Source: Zingiber officinale
Taxonomy: Eukaryota; Streptophyta; Magnoliopsida; Zingiberales; Zingiberaceae
Assembly (NCBI RefSeq): GCF_018446385.1
Contig: NC_056000.1
Location: forward strand, 36,741,511-36,805,510
Length of the DNA stretch: 64,000 nt
Direction: 5' to 3'
Shown here in pieces: positions 47,085 to 60,045 of this stretch (the stretch's first letter is position 1; each line of letters begins with the position of its first letter). The notes beneath the pieces were generated by a model. The model saw nothing but the letters and a program-made list of their open reading frames with translations. It was not told the DNA's origin and searched no databases. Position numbers and translations under genes: made by a program.

Positions 47085-50000
47085 CTTTAATTCCATCTAT
47101 TTTTCTGTTACTAATAGATTATCACTAACTAGAAAAAAAATGTTAATCCTAATCTTAACTCAGAATTTCCTTATCTTCCAAACATGCTTTTATTTACTAT
47201 GTTCTCTTTCAACATCCCTATCTCTCAATGTCTATTCAATACAATAACAAGTCTTTTTAATGCTTGTTCTATCGCTCTCACGTGCTACGTCGACGTCTCC
47301 ATCTGTTGCTTTAGAATGTCATGCTCTGCCGCCTCCATCCACCGCCCTTTCTCCCACGTTGAAATCTCCATCTACTCTTATTCTTGTCACGTTGGAATCT
47401 CCATCTACTCCTATTACCAAATCCATAAATACTCTATCAGCAGGGGCGAAGCTAGGATTAGATAACGAGGGAGGCCAATAACGAACTGAGAAAGATCAAG
47501 GACACTAAGAAACTTCAACAGGTCGTAAAAGACCATAAAAACTATTGAAACCTTCAACATACATAAAGAAAGATCAAGAACTGTACCATCTTCCCTTTGT
47601 GCGAAGATCAAACGTCCAAATAATAGAAGAAAGAAAAGGGAGTTATTAGATATGGAATGAAAATACCAACCGACGACCACCTCTAAAAGAGCGAACGAGC
47701 TCAAGGTACATAGCCAGTGGCCCCAAACCCTAACTTGATTCATAGTCCTCGCCTTAATGCGGAGGATGACGCTTCTACCGAGTCTCTTATACAACAAACA
47801 TGATCAAACCCGATAATAATTCAAAAACTTGACGGATCATTTGCAAAGCATTACCATTTAGTAGGACGAGGACTCAAGGAGGGATGGCAGAGCAGTACAA
47901 GACACCAGCGACCTAGCAAGACCACTTTGGTCGGCAATGTGACTGGTTCATCGCCAACGAGGTGAGCATATTTCTGAGGACGTTTTCCTCGTCCTCATAG
48001 CTAAAGTATAAAAAAAACTAGTCATTGAAAAAGCAAGTTGATCTCAAGATTAATAAGATACAAAAAAAAAATGAAGCCAAGGTAGAGCAATTAGAATGAG
48101 CAAAAATTCAGTTAAACTGAATTAACAAACCGAATTTAAAAGTTTAGTTCAGTTATTTCAAAAATTTTGATTTTTTTGTTAAAAAAGTATCATTTATTTA
48201 GGTTAATTCAGTCATTTTGCAATTATCACAATTGTTAGAGATTTGGATGACGGATAATATCCAACTTCATTCTCAAAGTTGTCACTAGTAATGATAAGCA
48301 AGCACATGTTCTCAAAGTCACCAACTTAAAAGTTAATTGGAAAAATGTATCAACAACAACAACCAAGTCTTATTCTACTAGATGAAGTCAACTATATGGA
48401 TTCATTTACATCATTAAGCTCTATCCCCTACTATATTATCATCTATATTTTAAATAAAATTTATTTTGTTTTATTATTGCTAACCAAATTCCTTTTTGGT
48501 CTTCCTCTTCCTCATTTGATTTGCGTGTTTGACATAATTTCACATCACTTAACTCGAGCATTTATTGGTCATCTAAGTACATACCAATATCATCTCAAAT
48601 ATGTCTCTTAGAGTTTTTCCTCAATATATGCAACTCTGACTTTCTCTCTAATGCTCTTATATCTTATTTTGTCCATCCTCGTATGTTTACACATTGATCT
48701 TAACATTCTCATCTCTACAACTCTCATCTTTTGCTTATGTGCTCAAGTCATAATCCAACATTCAACTTCATATAATATAGCAAGTCTAACTGTAATTTTA
48801 TAAAACTTTTCTTTAAGTTTTAGAGGTATTTTTGTTGCTCTCCTCTATTTCAATCATCCTACTTGTATTATATGTAAGACATCTCTATCAATCTCTCCAT
48901 CATTTTATAAAAATAATTCTAAATATTTAAAGCTATTAATTTCAGATAACTCGTCATCTTCTATCTTAATAATTGTCGTATTAGATCTAATATTGTTAAA
49001 CTTAAATTCCATATATTATATTTTAATTCTACTAAATCTAAAACTTTTCTCTTATAATGTTTTTCACCACGATTCTAGTTTAACATTTACTCTTTCACAT
49101 GTTTCATCTACCAAAATAATATCATTTACAAACAACATGAATCACGGTACTATATCTTGAATGTGTACAGTGAGTTTGTCCATAATTAGTGTAAAAAGAT
49201 AAGAACTTAGAGCTTATCATTGATGCAACCCTATCTTTATTGGAAATATTTTAGTTACTCCGTCTAAAATTTTTACTTTAGTCGTTACATCATCATACAT
49301 ATACTTAATTAATTCAATGTAGGTTATGCTAACACCTCTCTTTTCTAGAATTCTCTATATAATTTCTCTTGGAACTCTATCATAAGCTTTTTCTAAATCA
49401 ATGAATATCATGTGTAGACCTTCTTTTTACTTCTGATAATTTTCAATTAATTGTTTAAGAAGATGTATAGCTTTTATTGTCAACCTTCCAAGCATGAACC
49501 CAAATTGATTTTCAATCACTGTGGTCTCCTTTCTTAATTTATTTTCTATTACTCTTTCCCAAAGTTTCATGGTATGACCCATTAATTTAATATCTCTATA
49601 ATTTATACAATTTTGTACGTCTCCCTTGTTCTTATATAAGGGAACTAGAGTACTTACCTTCCATTAATCGAATATTTTTTTATATTTTCAATATCATGTT
49701 AAATAATTTTGTAAGTTACCTTGTTTCCCTAGGCACTTTTATACCTCTATCGGAATATCATCTAATCCAACAGCTTTTTCATTGTACACCCCATTTAAAG
49801 CTTGTTCTACTTTTGAAGTTTGAATTCTATTATAAAAATTTATATTTCTATACTTATTTAATTTACTTAAATTATCTAAGTTACCTTCATTAAAAAGTTG
49901 ATAAAAATATCTCTTCTACCGCTCTTTTATTTTTCCATCATTTACTAGTACCCTATGACATTCATCTTTAACACATTTTATTTGGATAATATTTCTTATC

Positions 50001-51485
50001 TTCCTTTCTCTCGCTTTAACTATTTTATAAATGTCTCTTTCCCCTTCTTTTATATTTAGTTTTTGATATATAATCATTCAAAAATTTTATTTTTTTTCTT
50101 CGTTCACTATTTTCTTAGCATTTTTCTTGGCAATTGTATATTTTCTTAAGTTTTCCTCATTCTTACAAATATATAATTCCTTATAAGTTGTTCATTTTTT
50201 TTACTTTCTCTTGTACTTTCTCATTCTACCACCAAGATTTCTTACTTAGCGGTGCATGTCCCTTTGACTCATCGAGTACACTCTTAGCTACTATTTTCAA
50301 CTTTGATATCATCTTATCCCATGTCATATTGGAGTCATCGTATATTTCACCTAATGCTTGTACTCCTACCTTCTCCTTAAATATATTTTGCTTCCTATCA
50401 TTTAACTTCCACCACTTAATTTTAGGAGTTATATATATTTTCTTTCTATTGATACTATACTTGAGGTGTATATCAAATACTACTAACATATGTTGGGTAG
50501 TTAAGTTTTCTCTAGGGATGACCTTGCAATCTTTACAAATCTTTCTATCCCTTTTTCTAACCATAAGAAAATCAATTAGTGATTTATTATTCCTACTTTT
50601 GAACGTGACCAAGTGTTCTTCACTCATCTTAAAAAATATATTAGCTAATATAAGGTCATATGTTATCGTAATATACAATATAATTTTCCTTCTTAATTTT
50701 TCGTTCCAAACTCATAACTCCCATGTACCCTCTCATATTCCTCATTTTTCACTTCGGCATGCTCATTTAGATCACCTCCTATTAAAATCATTTCATTTAG
50801 TAGAATGTTTTATATTACTTCATTTAGGTCATCCCAAAATCTTAATTTGGTAGCTTCATTTAATCCTATTTGCGGTGCATATATGCTAATTATGTTCATA
50901 GTTTCTTTTGTTACTCTTATCTTAAGGGTTATAATTCTATCTCATTTTCTAACTGCTCCTACAACTTCATCCTTTAACGAATTATTTACAATAGTACCCA
51001 CTTCATTTCTTATTTTACTTTTTTCTATGTACCATAACTTAAAATCTAAGTTCTCTATCATCTTTGCCTTCTCGCCAACACATTTTATTTCTTGTACATA
51101 TAGATACTAATTTTTATCTTAATCATCGTATCTACTACCTTCAGAGGCGAATCCAACAATAATACGTTCCTTTTGGGGAACAACTTAGCATTGACATAAT
51201 AGTTTAATAGATCCATTTATTGAACATTTGTCATAGTTTAACGTTGGTTGATAACCTAACACATTTCTCCTTTATCTGGGCTTAGAGACTGACCATGACT
51301 GATTTATCATGGACAAAATTAATTCGATTAATTCAATAAAAATTAAATTAATCAATATTTTACCAATCCAGTTTGTTTAATTTTATTAAAAAGTTTCATT
51401 TTGGTTAGTTTAAAAAAAATATTCATTTAATTTTGATAAAAAATCGATCGCTCAACCCGGAATTCGATTTAATTGAACTTTTACT
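47085..51485. repeat. Tandem segmental duplication, copy A (~4.4 kb)
   Basis: Starting near tgcctttaattccatct, this block is repeated at 51486 with an offset of about 4,400 bp. Examples are atgcttgttctatcgctctc (47259 and 51664), ctcaaggtacatag and the LINE 3' end (48351 and 52757). It comprises about 1.25 kb of unclassified sequence plus an RTE LINE relic. Short open frames at 47184-47797 have no recognised domain and are not called as genes. Confidence 0.85.
48351..51310 (-). mobile_element. Degenerate RTE-clade LINE (copy 2)
   Basis: The same family and orientation as the element at 6086-9335, beginning with the (TTG)n-type 3' end (caacaacaacaa at 48351). It runs back to a 5' region that again ends near gaccatgactg. 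It is more decayed than copy 1: the RT region has only short frames. A 150-aa frame (50678-50226) retains YDLILANIFFK, KSLIDFLMVRKRDRKICKDC and LTTQHMLVV from the end of the endonuclease, then SWW from the linker. Confidence 0.85.
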
Positions 51486-52756
51486 CGCCTTTAATTCCAT
51501 CTATTTTTTTTTGTTACTAATAGATTATCACTAACTAGAAAAAAAAAATGTTAATCCTAATCCTAACTCAGAATTTCCTTATCTTCCAAACATGCTCTTA
51601 TTTACTATCTCTTTCAACATCCCTATCTCTCATTGTCTATTCAATACAATAACAAGTCTTTTTAATGCTTGTTCTATCGCTCTCTCGTACTACGTCGGTG
51701 TCTCCATCTGTCGCTTTAGAATGTCATGCTCTGCCGCCTCTATCCACCGCCCTTTCTCCCACGTTGAAATCTCCGTCTACTCTTATTCTTGTCACGTTGG
51801 AATCTCCATCTACTCCTATTCCCAAATCCATGAAGACTCTATCAGCAAGGGTGAAGCTAGGATTAGATAACAAGGGAGGCCAATAACGAACTTGAGAAAG
51901 ATCAAGGACACTAAGAAACTTCAACAGGTCGTAAAAGACCATAAAAATTATTGAAACCTTCCACGAAGAAAGATCAAGGATTGTACCATCTTCCCTTTGT
52001 GAGAAAATCAACCGTCCAAATAATAGAAGAAAGAGAAGGGAGCTATCAGATATGGAATGAAAATATCGATCGGCGACCACCTCTAATAGAGCGAACGAGC
52101 TCAAGGTACATAGCTAGTGGCCCCAAACCCTAACTTGATTCACAGTCCTTGCCTTAATGCGGAGGATGATTGCTTCTACCGAGTCTCTTATACAGCAAAC
52201 ATGATCAAACCCAATAATAATTCAAAAACTTGACGGATCATTTGCAAAGCATTATCATTTAGTAGGACGAGGACTCAAGGAGGGATGGCAAAGCAGTACA
52301 AGGCACCAGCGACCTAGCAAGACCACTTTGGTCAGCAATGTGACCGGTTCGTCGCCGACGAGGCGAGCATATTTCTGAGGGTGTTTTCCTCGTCCTCATA
52401 GCTCAAGTATAAAAAAAAAACTAGTCATTGAAAAAGGAAGTTGATCTCAAGATTAATAAGATACAAAAAAAAAAAGATGAAGTCAAGGTAGAGCAATTAG
52501 AATGAGCAAAAATTCAGTTAAACTGAATTAACAAACCGAATTTAAAAGTTTAGTTCAGTTATTTCAAAATTTTTGATTTTTTTGTTAAAAAAGTATCAAT
52601 TATTTCTGTTAATTCAGTCATTTTGCAACTATCACAATGGTTAGAGATTTGGATGACAGATAATATCCAACTTCATTCTCAAAGTTGTCACTAGTAATGA
52701 TAAGCAAGCACATGTTCTCATAGTCACCAACTTAAAAGTTAATTGGAAAAATGTAT

Positions 52757-53810
52757 CAACAACAACAACTAAGCATTATTCTACTAGGTGAAGTCAACTA
52801 TATGAATTTATTTATATCATTGAGCTCTATCCCCTACTATCTTATCATCTATATTTTAAATCAATTTTATTTTATTTTATTATTGCTAACCAAATTCCTT
52901 TTTGGTCTTCCTCTTCCTCATTTGATTTGCGTGTTTGACATAATTTCACATCACTTAACTCAAGCATTTATTGGTCATCTAAGTACATACTCGTACCATC
53001 TCAAATATGTCTCTTAGAGGTTTTCCTCAATATATGCAACTCTGACTTTCTCTCTAATGCTCTTATATCTTATTTTGTCCATCCTCGTATGTCTACACAT
53101 TGATCTTAACATTCTCATCTCTGCAACTCTCATCTTCTGCTCATGTGCTCGAGTCATAGCCCAACATTCAACTTCATATAATATAGCAAGTTTAACTGTA
53201 ATTTTATAAAATTTTTCTTTAAGTTTTATAGGTACTTTACGATCACATAAAATACTTGCTGCTCTCCTCTATTTCAATCATCCTACTTGTATTATAGGCA
53301 AGACATCTCTCTCAATCCCTCCATCATTTTATAAAAATAATTCTAAATATTTAAAGCTATTAATTTCAGATAACTCGTCATCTTCTATCTTAATAATTGT
53401 CTTATTAGATCTAATATTGTTAAACATAAATTCCATATATTATGTTTTTATTCTACTAAATCTAAAACTTTTCTCTTATAATGTTTTTCACCAAGATTCT
53501 AGTTTAACATTTACTCTTTCACATGTTTCATCTACCAAAATAATATCCTCTACAAACAACATGCATCACGGTACTATGTCGTGAATGTGTACAGTGAATT
53601 TGTCCATAATTAGTGTAAAAAGATAAGAACTTAGAGTTTATCATTGATGCAACCCTATCTTTATTGGAAATATTTTAGTTACTCCGTCTAAAATTTTTAC
53701 TTTAGTCGTTACACCATCATACATATACTTAATTAATTCAATGTAGATTATGCTAACACCTCTCTTTTCTAGAATTCTCTATATAATTTCTCTTGGTACT
53801 CTATCATAAG
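52757..53810 (-). mobile_element. RTE LINE (copy 3), 3' part before the insertion
   Basis: The duplicate of 48351-49384, equally decayed, starting with the caacaacaac end. It is cut by the Tat element within the sequence tctatcataag|ctttttctaa. It retains some ancestral bases lost in copy A (for example catgtgctcgagtcatagcc). Confidence 0.82.
53806..53810. other. Target-site duplication ATAAG, left
   Basis: It matches 63054-63058. The uninterrupted homologue at about 49380 has a single ataag, which shows that these five bases were duplicated on insertion. Confidence 0.97.
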
Positions 53811-54629
53811 TGATCCTGTCCGAAAGCTGAATCAACGGACGCTGGGCACGTGGCGCTCTCCGGCTACTGACGTGGGTCTTCGAATGCTGGTGCGAACTTC
53901 CGGCGATCCTGCAAAGAAGTCGAGCCGGGAAGGGGTTCCCGGCGGCGACCCTCCGACGCTCAAGTCAGGCAAGCTAACAGTGAAGAAGTGGCTCCGAAAG
54001 TTGTAGAACGCGTACCTTCGGCGAAGTATAAGGCTCCTTATATCGAGTGGTGAAAGAGCTCACGCACACCTACCGAGGCAAATACGTGTCCTTAGCCCAT
54101 ACTTCGGTATGTGTTTGTCAGAAAGCTTACCTGACACCATACTGCTACAGTCCAGGCACGTCTTCGATGGGACAGCAGAACACCTTGCCGCCAGATTTGG
54201 AGTATGACCTAGTCATAGGACTTGACAGCTGTCATAAGAGGTTCCTTGTCCTTCTCTCCCTACTCCATGCCAGGGCGTCCGGCCGGCCGGCACTCATCTC
54301 CCGTCCGGTCAGCCGGCATTCATCTCACGTCCGGCCCTCCATATGCATCGGTATGCTGGGGAGATCCTCGATAAGGTGCTATGTGGGGACTGCTAGCAGT
54401 ATGTTACCTTATGTCTACGGCCGGGCATAACTTCCGCTCGGCCCTTCGTTACTGTTCAATCGAGCGCCGGAACCCCGACTCCTATCGGGGCGCCTTTTGC
54501 CATCGGTTATTCACCGGTCGGTCGGCCGGGAGGTCGGCCCATCCTTCTCCGGTCGACCACCTGGCCCTTTGACTTCCACGTGGAGTTGACCCCTCAAAAT
54601 GGGGGTCCCCTGTTCTAACCGCCGGATCA
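53811..54629 (-). repeat. 3' LTR of the Tat element
   Basis: 819 bp, with TG...CA ends when read on either strand (TGATC/GATCA). A TATATAAGG-type box (here with the variant cgatataagg) lies at about 54036-54045 on the minus strand. It is paired with 62235-63053. Confidence 0.96.
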
Positions 54630-54645
54630 CTTGCCTCCCCCTCAA
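54630..54645 (-). other. Polypurine tract of the Tat element
   Basis: TTGAGGGGGAGGCAAG on the minus strand, directly next to the 3' LTR. This is the expected plus-strand primer site. Confidence 0.85.
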
Positions 54646-54701
54646 GTCTAGTCGAAGGAGGCGAAGTCCGACTGACTGGATTGCCGATCTGACTGAGTAA
54701 C

Positions 54702-56204
54702 ATGAGTAAGCTCTCCTATCATCCTCTTTCTTTTGTTCTAACTAATTTATTCTTTGTTTCTGCAGCCGAAGTTATGTGGCGCGCAAAGGCTACCGAGCGG
54801 CTGAAACTACGAGCCGCTGAGATCGAGGCGGCCAAGAATAGGGAGATTGCCGAGCGGAGCTTGGACTCAGCTGGTCCGGCCAGCGGAGAGGGTGAGGGGA
54901 CTCAGAGTGTCCCCGAAGCCTTAGACGCTTCTGCCTCTCTCGGCGAGGCTGCGGGCGATATAGAGCCTTCTACTCAACTCGGGGTAGAGGGTCGTTCGGC
55001 TGACGAAGCCCCCCTAGCAACTCGGAAGCGCAGACGGCCAGAACCAACCTCTCAACCAACTCCATCTGATGAACCGCAATCCGAGCGGGGCGATAAAGCT
55101 CCAGTGCTGTCCGGGACGGTCTCTATAGAGAGTACCCCCACGCCGCGCGGCTCTCCTAGGGCTACCTCTGAGGTGTCGCCCGCCAGTCCTCCTCGAACCA
55201 TGCGTCGCCTTAGGCGATTGGGCGACCTTCCTTCCTCAAGTGGTGAGCCGTCCGGTAAAGCAGCTGCGCCCCAGGGTGATCCGAGCGGCCCGAGATTGAT
55301 AAAAACTATCCTGCGCCTTCCGTCGGAGGAATATATGGCGGCTGCTGATCGGCCAGTGGTCCCCGAGCAGCAGATCACCCTCACGGGTCCTCTTGCCAAA
55401 GCCTGGGAGGATGCTCGGCTCCGAATTACAATGATGACTCCCGGTTAGCTAGGCGACAACAATCTACAACAGGCGACCAGGGTATGTTCTTTGCCATGTT
55501 AGTTATTTGGATTTAGTTTCTAACTTGCTCCTATCCGTTTGCAGAATTGGATGGAGCAGATTGTAATCAGCAATTGCCTGGCCGAACTGGAGGACGAGCT
55601 GAAAAAGCTCAAAGCCGCGGGAGATAGCAGACAGTCAACGGCCGCTCTGGAGAAGGCAAAAAAGCTACTGGAAGCCGAACGGGGTAAGTCTTCCGGCTTG
55701 TCGAGCGAAGTGGCTCGACTCGAGGCTTTGGTCAAGCAGCGGGACAAAGAGATAAAGATCGCGACCACCCGGAAGCGCCAAGCCATCGACGACATGGATA
55801 TGATGAAGGTAGAGAACCGGGGGCTAGAGCAGCGAGTGAAGGAATTAGACGCCCTTCTCAAGACTGAACGGGAGGGTCGCTCGGCCGACCAGGTTAAAGC
55901 GGAAGGGGCTTTGAAAGATCTTCAGGCGGCCCTTGACGCTTCCGAAGCCACTCTTAAAGAATATCAAGATGGGGAGCCCGGTCAATCGGCGGAAGCGCGC
56001 AAAGCATTCGTCCGCTCGGATGAATTTGGCGAAAAGTTCAGCGACAAGCTGTCCTTAACTTTTGAAGAGGCGATCAAAGTGGCAGTGGAATATCTGAAGA
56101 CCAAAAGCCACATACCTGTCGAGTTGTCCGTCCCCCCCGAAGATTTGGCGGCAATGATGGGCTCCATCCCCGACTCTCTCTTTAACTTTGATGATAGTGA
56201 ATGA
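54702..56204 (+). pseudogene. Antisense additional ORF of the Tat element, with introns
   Basis: Plus strand, opposite to gag-pol. A plausible model has three exons: 54702-54705 (ATGA), 54766-55481 and 55545-56204. The introns are GT-AG: ATGA|GTAAGC...CTGCAG|CC (60 bp) and CCAGG|GTATGT...TTTGCAG|AAT (63 bp). Phases agree across both joins. One TAG (55446-55448) lies in frame 11 codons before the second donor, so this copy is probably broken or ends there. The first part is Ser/Pro/Glu-rich with a basic RKRRRP patch. The second part (about residues 240-400) is a heptad-rich coiled coil (ELEDELKKLKAAGDSR, LEALVKQRDKEIK), followed by SLTFEEAIKVAVEYLK. No known domain was recognised. Antisense extra ORFs are known in some Tat elements; their function is unknown. 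Confidence 0.7.
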
Positions 56205-56508
56205 GGGGTTTATGTAATTTCTCTAAGTGTGTAATCTTTTGTATGCCTGCCGTTCGGGACGAATATTATAAATTTTGTTTGTCCTCTGTTCTGTGCAAAT
56301 GAATTCTCTTCTTTTGTTATTTGTTGGTTCGACCAGCATCAAATCTTTAACTTTTGCCTCAGTCCTAATTTTCTTGCGCCAAGTATATTTTATAAGGGAG
56401 CCGCTCGGCCACACGCTGCCTTTATTCTCGCCTTATCGGCAGGCCCGATCAGAGGTCGGCCTTTACAACAGAGCAGGACCTTGCAGAAAGTTATCCGTCC
56501 GGAGGATT

Positions 56509-56970
56509 TATAGACTTCGGTTGCTTGCCTTTTAACGTCGAATTTTACCGTCAGCGCCTGACGACCTTCCGCTCGGCAGGTTTATAGACGCCGGCTCGTC
56601 TCTCGATTTTTAACGTCGGAGCTCGACGGTCTTCCGCTCGGCGGGTTTATAGACGCCGGCTCGTCTCTCGATATTTAACGTCGGAGCTCGACGGTCTTCC
56701 GCTCGGCGGGTTTATAGACGCCGGCTCGTCTCTCGATTTTTAACGTCGGAGCTTGACGGTCTTCCGCTCGGCAGATTTATAGACGCCGGCTCGTCTCTCG
56801 ATTTTTAACGTCGGAGCTCAACGGTCTTCCGCTCGGAGGGTTTATAGACGCCGGCTCGTCTCTCGATTTTTAACGTCGGAGCTCGACGGTCTTCCGCTCG
56901 GAGGGTTTATAAACGCCGGCTCGTCTCTCGATTTTTAACGTCGGAGCTCGACGGCCTTTTAAGGCTAACT
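56509..56970. repeat. 65-bp tandem repeat in the Tat 3' region
   Basis: Six near-identical 65-bp units, with tttataga starting at 56581, 56646, 56711, 56776, 56841 and 56906, plus a divergent unit before them. Each contains cgccggctcgtctctcgat, taacgtcggagctcgacggt and cttccgctcgg. The repeat lies between the integrase stop and the antisense ORF stop. Confidence 0.95.
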
Positions 56971-57084
56971 TTGAAACGGCCATTCGGCGAAGATATTTGC
57001 CCTTTAATCATTTTTTGCTTCTTGCATTACAAGTACATAGGCGGCCCAAAATATATACAAAAATGAGTTACATCAGTGCACCTT

Positions 57085-58836
57085 TCACCCAGCTCGATAA
57101 GGCTGGAGATGATTCGCGCTCCATGGCCTATCCAGTTGCCGCCCGTCTTCATCCTCCAAATAATAAGCGCCCGAGCGAAGCTTTTCGATGATTTTGAAGG
57201 GGCTCGCCCAAGGAGCTTCTAGCTTGCCGACGTCACCGACCGGCTTTACTTTCTTCCAGACAAGATCGCCGACCTGGAATGATCTGGGGATTACGCGCCG
57301 GTTGTAATTCTGCTTCATTCTTTGACGGTACGCCATCAGCCGGACGGACGCCTTGGCTCTTTCTTCTTCGACCAAATCCAGCTCCATGTTCCTCCGCTCG
57401 GCGTTGTCATCATCATAATTCTGGATCCGAGCGGACTCGACGCCAACTTCGACAGGAATAACCGCTTCGCCGCCATACACCAGATGGAAGGGCGTGATGC
57501 CAGTTCCTTCCTTCGGGGTCGTTCGGATGGCCCATAAGACACCTGGCACTTCATCCACCCAGCTATCTCCCATATGGTCAAGCCGAGCCCGCAAAATGCG
57601 AAGAATTTTCCGATTGGCTACTTCGGCTTGACCATTGCTTTGGGGATATGCCACGGACGTGAAGTGTTGTTCGATGTCGTAGCTTTTGCACCAATCTTCG
57701 AGCAATTTTCCTGTGAACTGCCGCCCGTTGTCGGAAATAAGTCGACGGGGGATGCCGAACCGACAGATGATGTTCTGCCAGATAAACTTCTTGACCATCT
57801 GCTCGGTGATCTTGGCTAGCGGCTCGGCCTCCACCCATTTGGAAAAATAATCGACTGCCACTAGTAAAAATTCCCGCTGCCCGGTCGCCATAGGGAATGG
57901 ACCCACAATATTCATTCCCCATTGGTCGAAGGGACAGGACACAGTGGCTGCTTTCATTTCTTCTGCCGGTCGGTGTGAGAAATTATGATACTTCTGGCAA
58001 GAAAGGCACGTCGCGACGGTCCGAGCGGCGTCTGTTTGCAGGGTTGGCCAGAAGTATCCGACCAGTAGTATCTTTTTAGCCAGTGATCGCCCGCCCGAAT
58101 GTCCTCCGCATGATCCTTGGTGCACTTCTTGGAGGATGTACGCCGCGTCTTCCGAGCTCACGCATTTCAACAACAGGCGGGAGAAAGCCTTCTTGTAGAG
58201 TTGATCTCCAATAAGTGTGAACCGACCGGCCCTTCTCCTGAGAAGTTGGGCTTCATGGTGATCGGATGGCGTAGCTCCCGAGCGGAGAAACTCCATGATG
58301 GGTGTCCTCCAATCACTTGGGAATGTGAGGGCTTCCATCCGGTCGACGTGCGCCACCAAAGATACTTGTTCGATTGGCGACTGGGTGACGAACGGCGTTA
58401 TTGCACTTGCAAGTTTGGCTAACTCATCGGCTGCTTGATTTTTCGCTCGGGGTATCTTTTGAATGATGACCTCTCTGAAATTGGCTCTGAGCTTCTCAAA
58501 GGCTTCAGCATAAAGTTTGAGCCGAGCGTTGTTAATCTCAAAAGTACCAGAGAGCTGCTGAGCAGCCAACTGAGAATCTGAATGTATAGTCACCCGTCCG
58601 GCTCCCACATGTCGAGCTGCCTGCAAGCCGGCTATGAGGGCTTCATACTCAGCTTCATTGTTTATAGCTCTATAATCCAGTCGGACGAATAAGTGCATCT
58701 TTTCTTCTTGGGGAGAGAGCAGCAGTACTCCAATCCCGCTTCCGAGCCGAGTGGATGATCCGTCCACAAATATTTTCCACATAGCTTCTGGCTCTGAATT
58801 CTGCACCTTAGTCACAAAATCTGCTAAGGACTGCAC
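57085..58836 (-). pseudogene. Tat pol: second (archaeal-type) RNase H and integrase
   Basis: An open frame of 583 codons continuing the RT frame after a stop. Residues ~20-145 are an RNase H with FVDGSS (D25), NNEAEYEAL, HSDSQL (D87) and AADELAK (D137). Integrase follows: H239, H246, C277 and C280 form the zinc-binding HHCC. The catalytic core has GMNIVGPF, where the first acidic residue is Asn309 in place of the usual Asp, then SDNG (D369) and NGQAE (E405), a D-35-E spacing. The C-terminal part has FQVGDLVWKKV and SPFKIIEKL. Integrase inserts the cDNA; without the first Asp this one should be inactive. Confidence 0.93.
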
Positions 58837-58854
58837 TTTGATTGCCGAGCGGGG

Positions 58855-60045
58855 TTAATATTGAATGTCGAATTCACTCAACTCCGTTGTCCACTTAATA
58901 AGTCGTCCGGACGCTTCTGGATTCAATAATACTCGTCCGAGTGGGCTATTAGTTTTGACAATGATGGTATGCGCCAGGAAGTATGGACGAAGGCGCCGAG
59001 CGGCGAGGACCAGAGCGAAGGCTAACTTCTCGAGCCCAATGTAGCGAGATTCAGCATCTTTTAAAATATGGCTCAGAAAATATACAGGCTCTTCTCCGCT
59101 CGCCCTCACTAATGCCGAGCCGACTGCTTGCTCATTTGAAGATAAATAGATACAAAGAGGCTCACCTACGGCTGGTTTGGCTAGCACAGGCAGAGAATTC
59201 AGATATGGCTTCAGTTCTTCGAACGCCCGATCGCATTCTTCGTCCCAGTGGAATTTAGTGGCCTTGCGCAATATTTTGAAAAAGGGCAGGCTCCGGTCGG
59301 CGGTCTTGGAGATGAATCTGGACAGAGCAGTTATCTGACCGGTCAAACGCTGCACTTCCCTCAGATTTCTTGGAGGCGACATATCTTGTAGAGCTTTCAC
59401 CTTGCTGGGATTTGCTTCGATACCCCGCTCGGTCACTATGTAACCCAAGAAACGCCCTCCTTTTGCTCCGAACAGACACTTCTGGGGGTTTAGCTTGACT
59501 CCATATTTCCGTAGCGTTCGGAAAGTTTCCTCCATGTCTTCGAAGAGATCAGCCGCTCGGACGGACTTGATAAGAATGTCGTTCACGTATACTTCCAGAT
59601 TTCGCCCGATCTGCTCCTTGAGCACTTTGTTCATCAGCCGCTGATATGTAGCTCCCGTGTTCTTCAATCCGAACGGCATCACATTATAGCAATAGGTACC
59701 GTCGGCTGTAACGAATCTGACTTTTTTTTTATCTTCACGGGCGAGCGGCACCTGATGATAGCTTTGGTAAGCGTCAAGCATACATATCAGCTCGCAGCCT
59801 ACGGTGGAGTCCACTAGCTGATCGATCCGCGGCAGAGGATAAAAATCTTTCGGGCAAGCTTTGTTGAGATACCGAAAATCTATGCACACTCTCCACTTGT
59901 TGCCCGGCTTGGAGACTAATACTACGTTCACCAGCCAGCTCGGGAATTGAACCTCGCGTATATGGCCGGCCTCCAAAAGCTTCTCAACTTCCGCCCGGAT
60001 GATGACATTCTGTTCGGCGTTGAAATCCCTTTTTCTCTGCTTCAC
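58855..60045 (-). pseudogene. Tat pol: reverse transcriptase and first RNase H
   Basis: A frame of 396 codons. RT motifs include SWLVNVVLVSKPGNKWRVC, DFRYLNKACPKDFYPLP, MLDAYQSYHQV, MPFGLKNTGATYQR and LEVYVNDILIKS. The catalytic Y-V-D-D is Y-V-N-D here (Asn codon at 59581-59583), which should abolish polymerisation. The RNase H portion has FHWDEECDRAF, LSSNEQAVGSALV and FLSHILKDAESRY. The frame ends at a TAA (58855-58857) that separates it from the in-frame downstream RNase H/integrase part, so this stop is a lesion rather than a natural end. Confidence 0.93.

Noticed and set aside
47184..47797. Short overlapping frames, duplicated at 51592-52104
   Set aside because: Both copies keep some frame only because the DNA is a recent duplicate; there is no domain, and the frames overlap on opposite strands.
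54047..54430. 127-aa frame in the LTR, repeated at 62474-62854
   Set aside because: It is present in both LTRs only because the LTRs are copies; the sequence is regulatory DNA with no protein-like motif.
57279..58422. Several plus-strand frames opposite Tat integrase and RNase H
   Set aside because: They mirror the well-supported minus-strand pol domains and show no conserved motifs.
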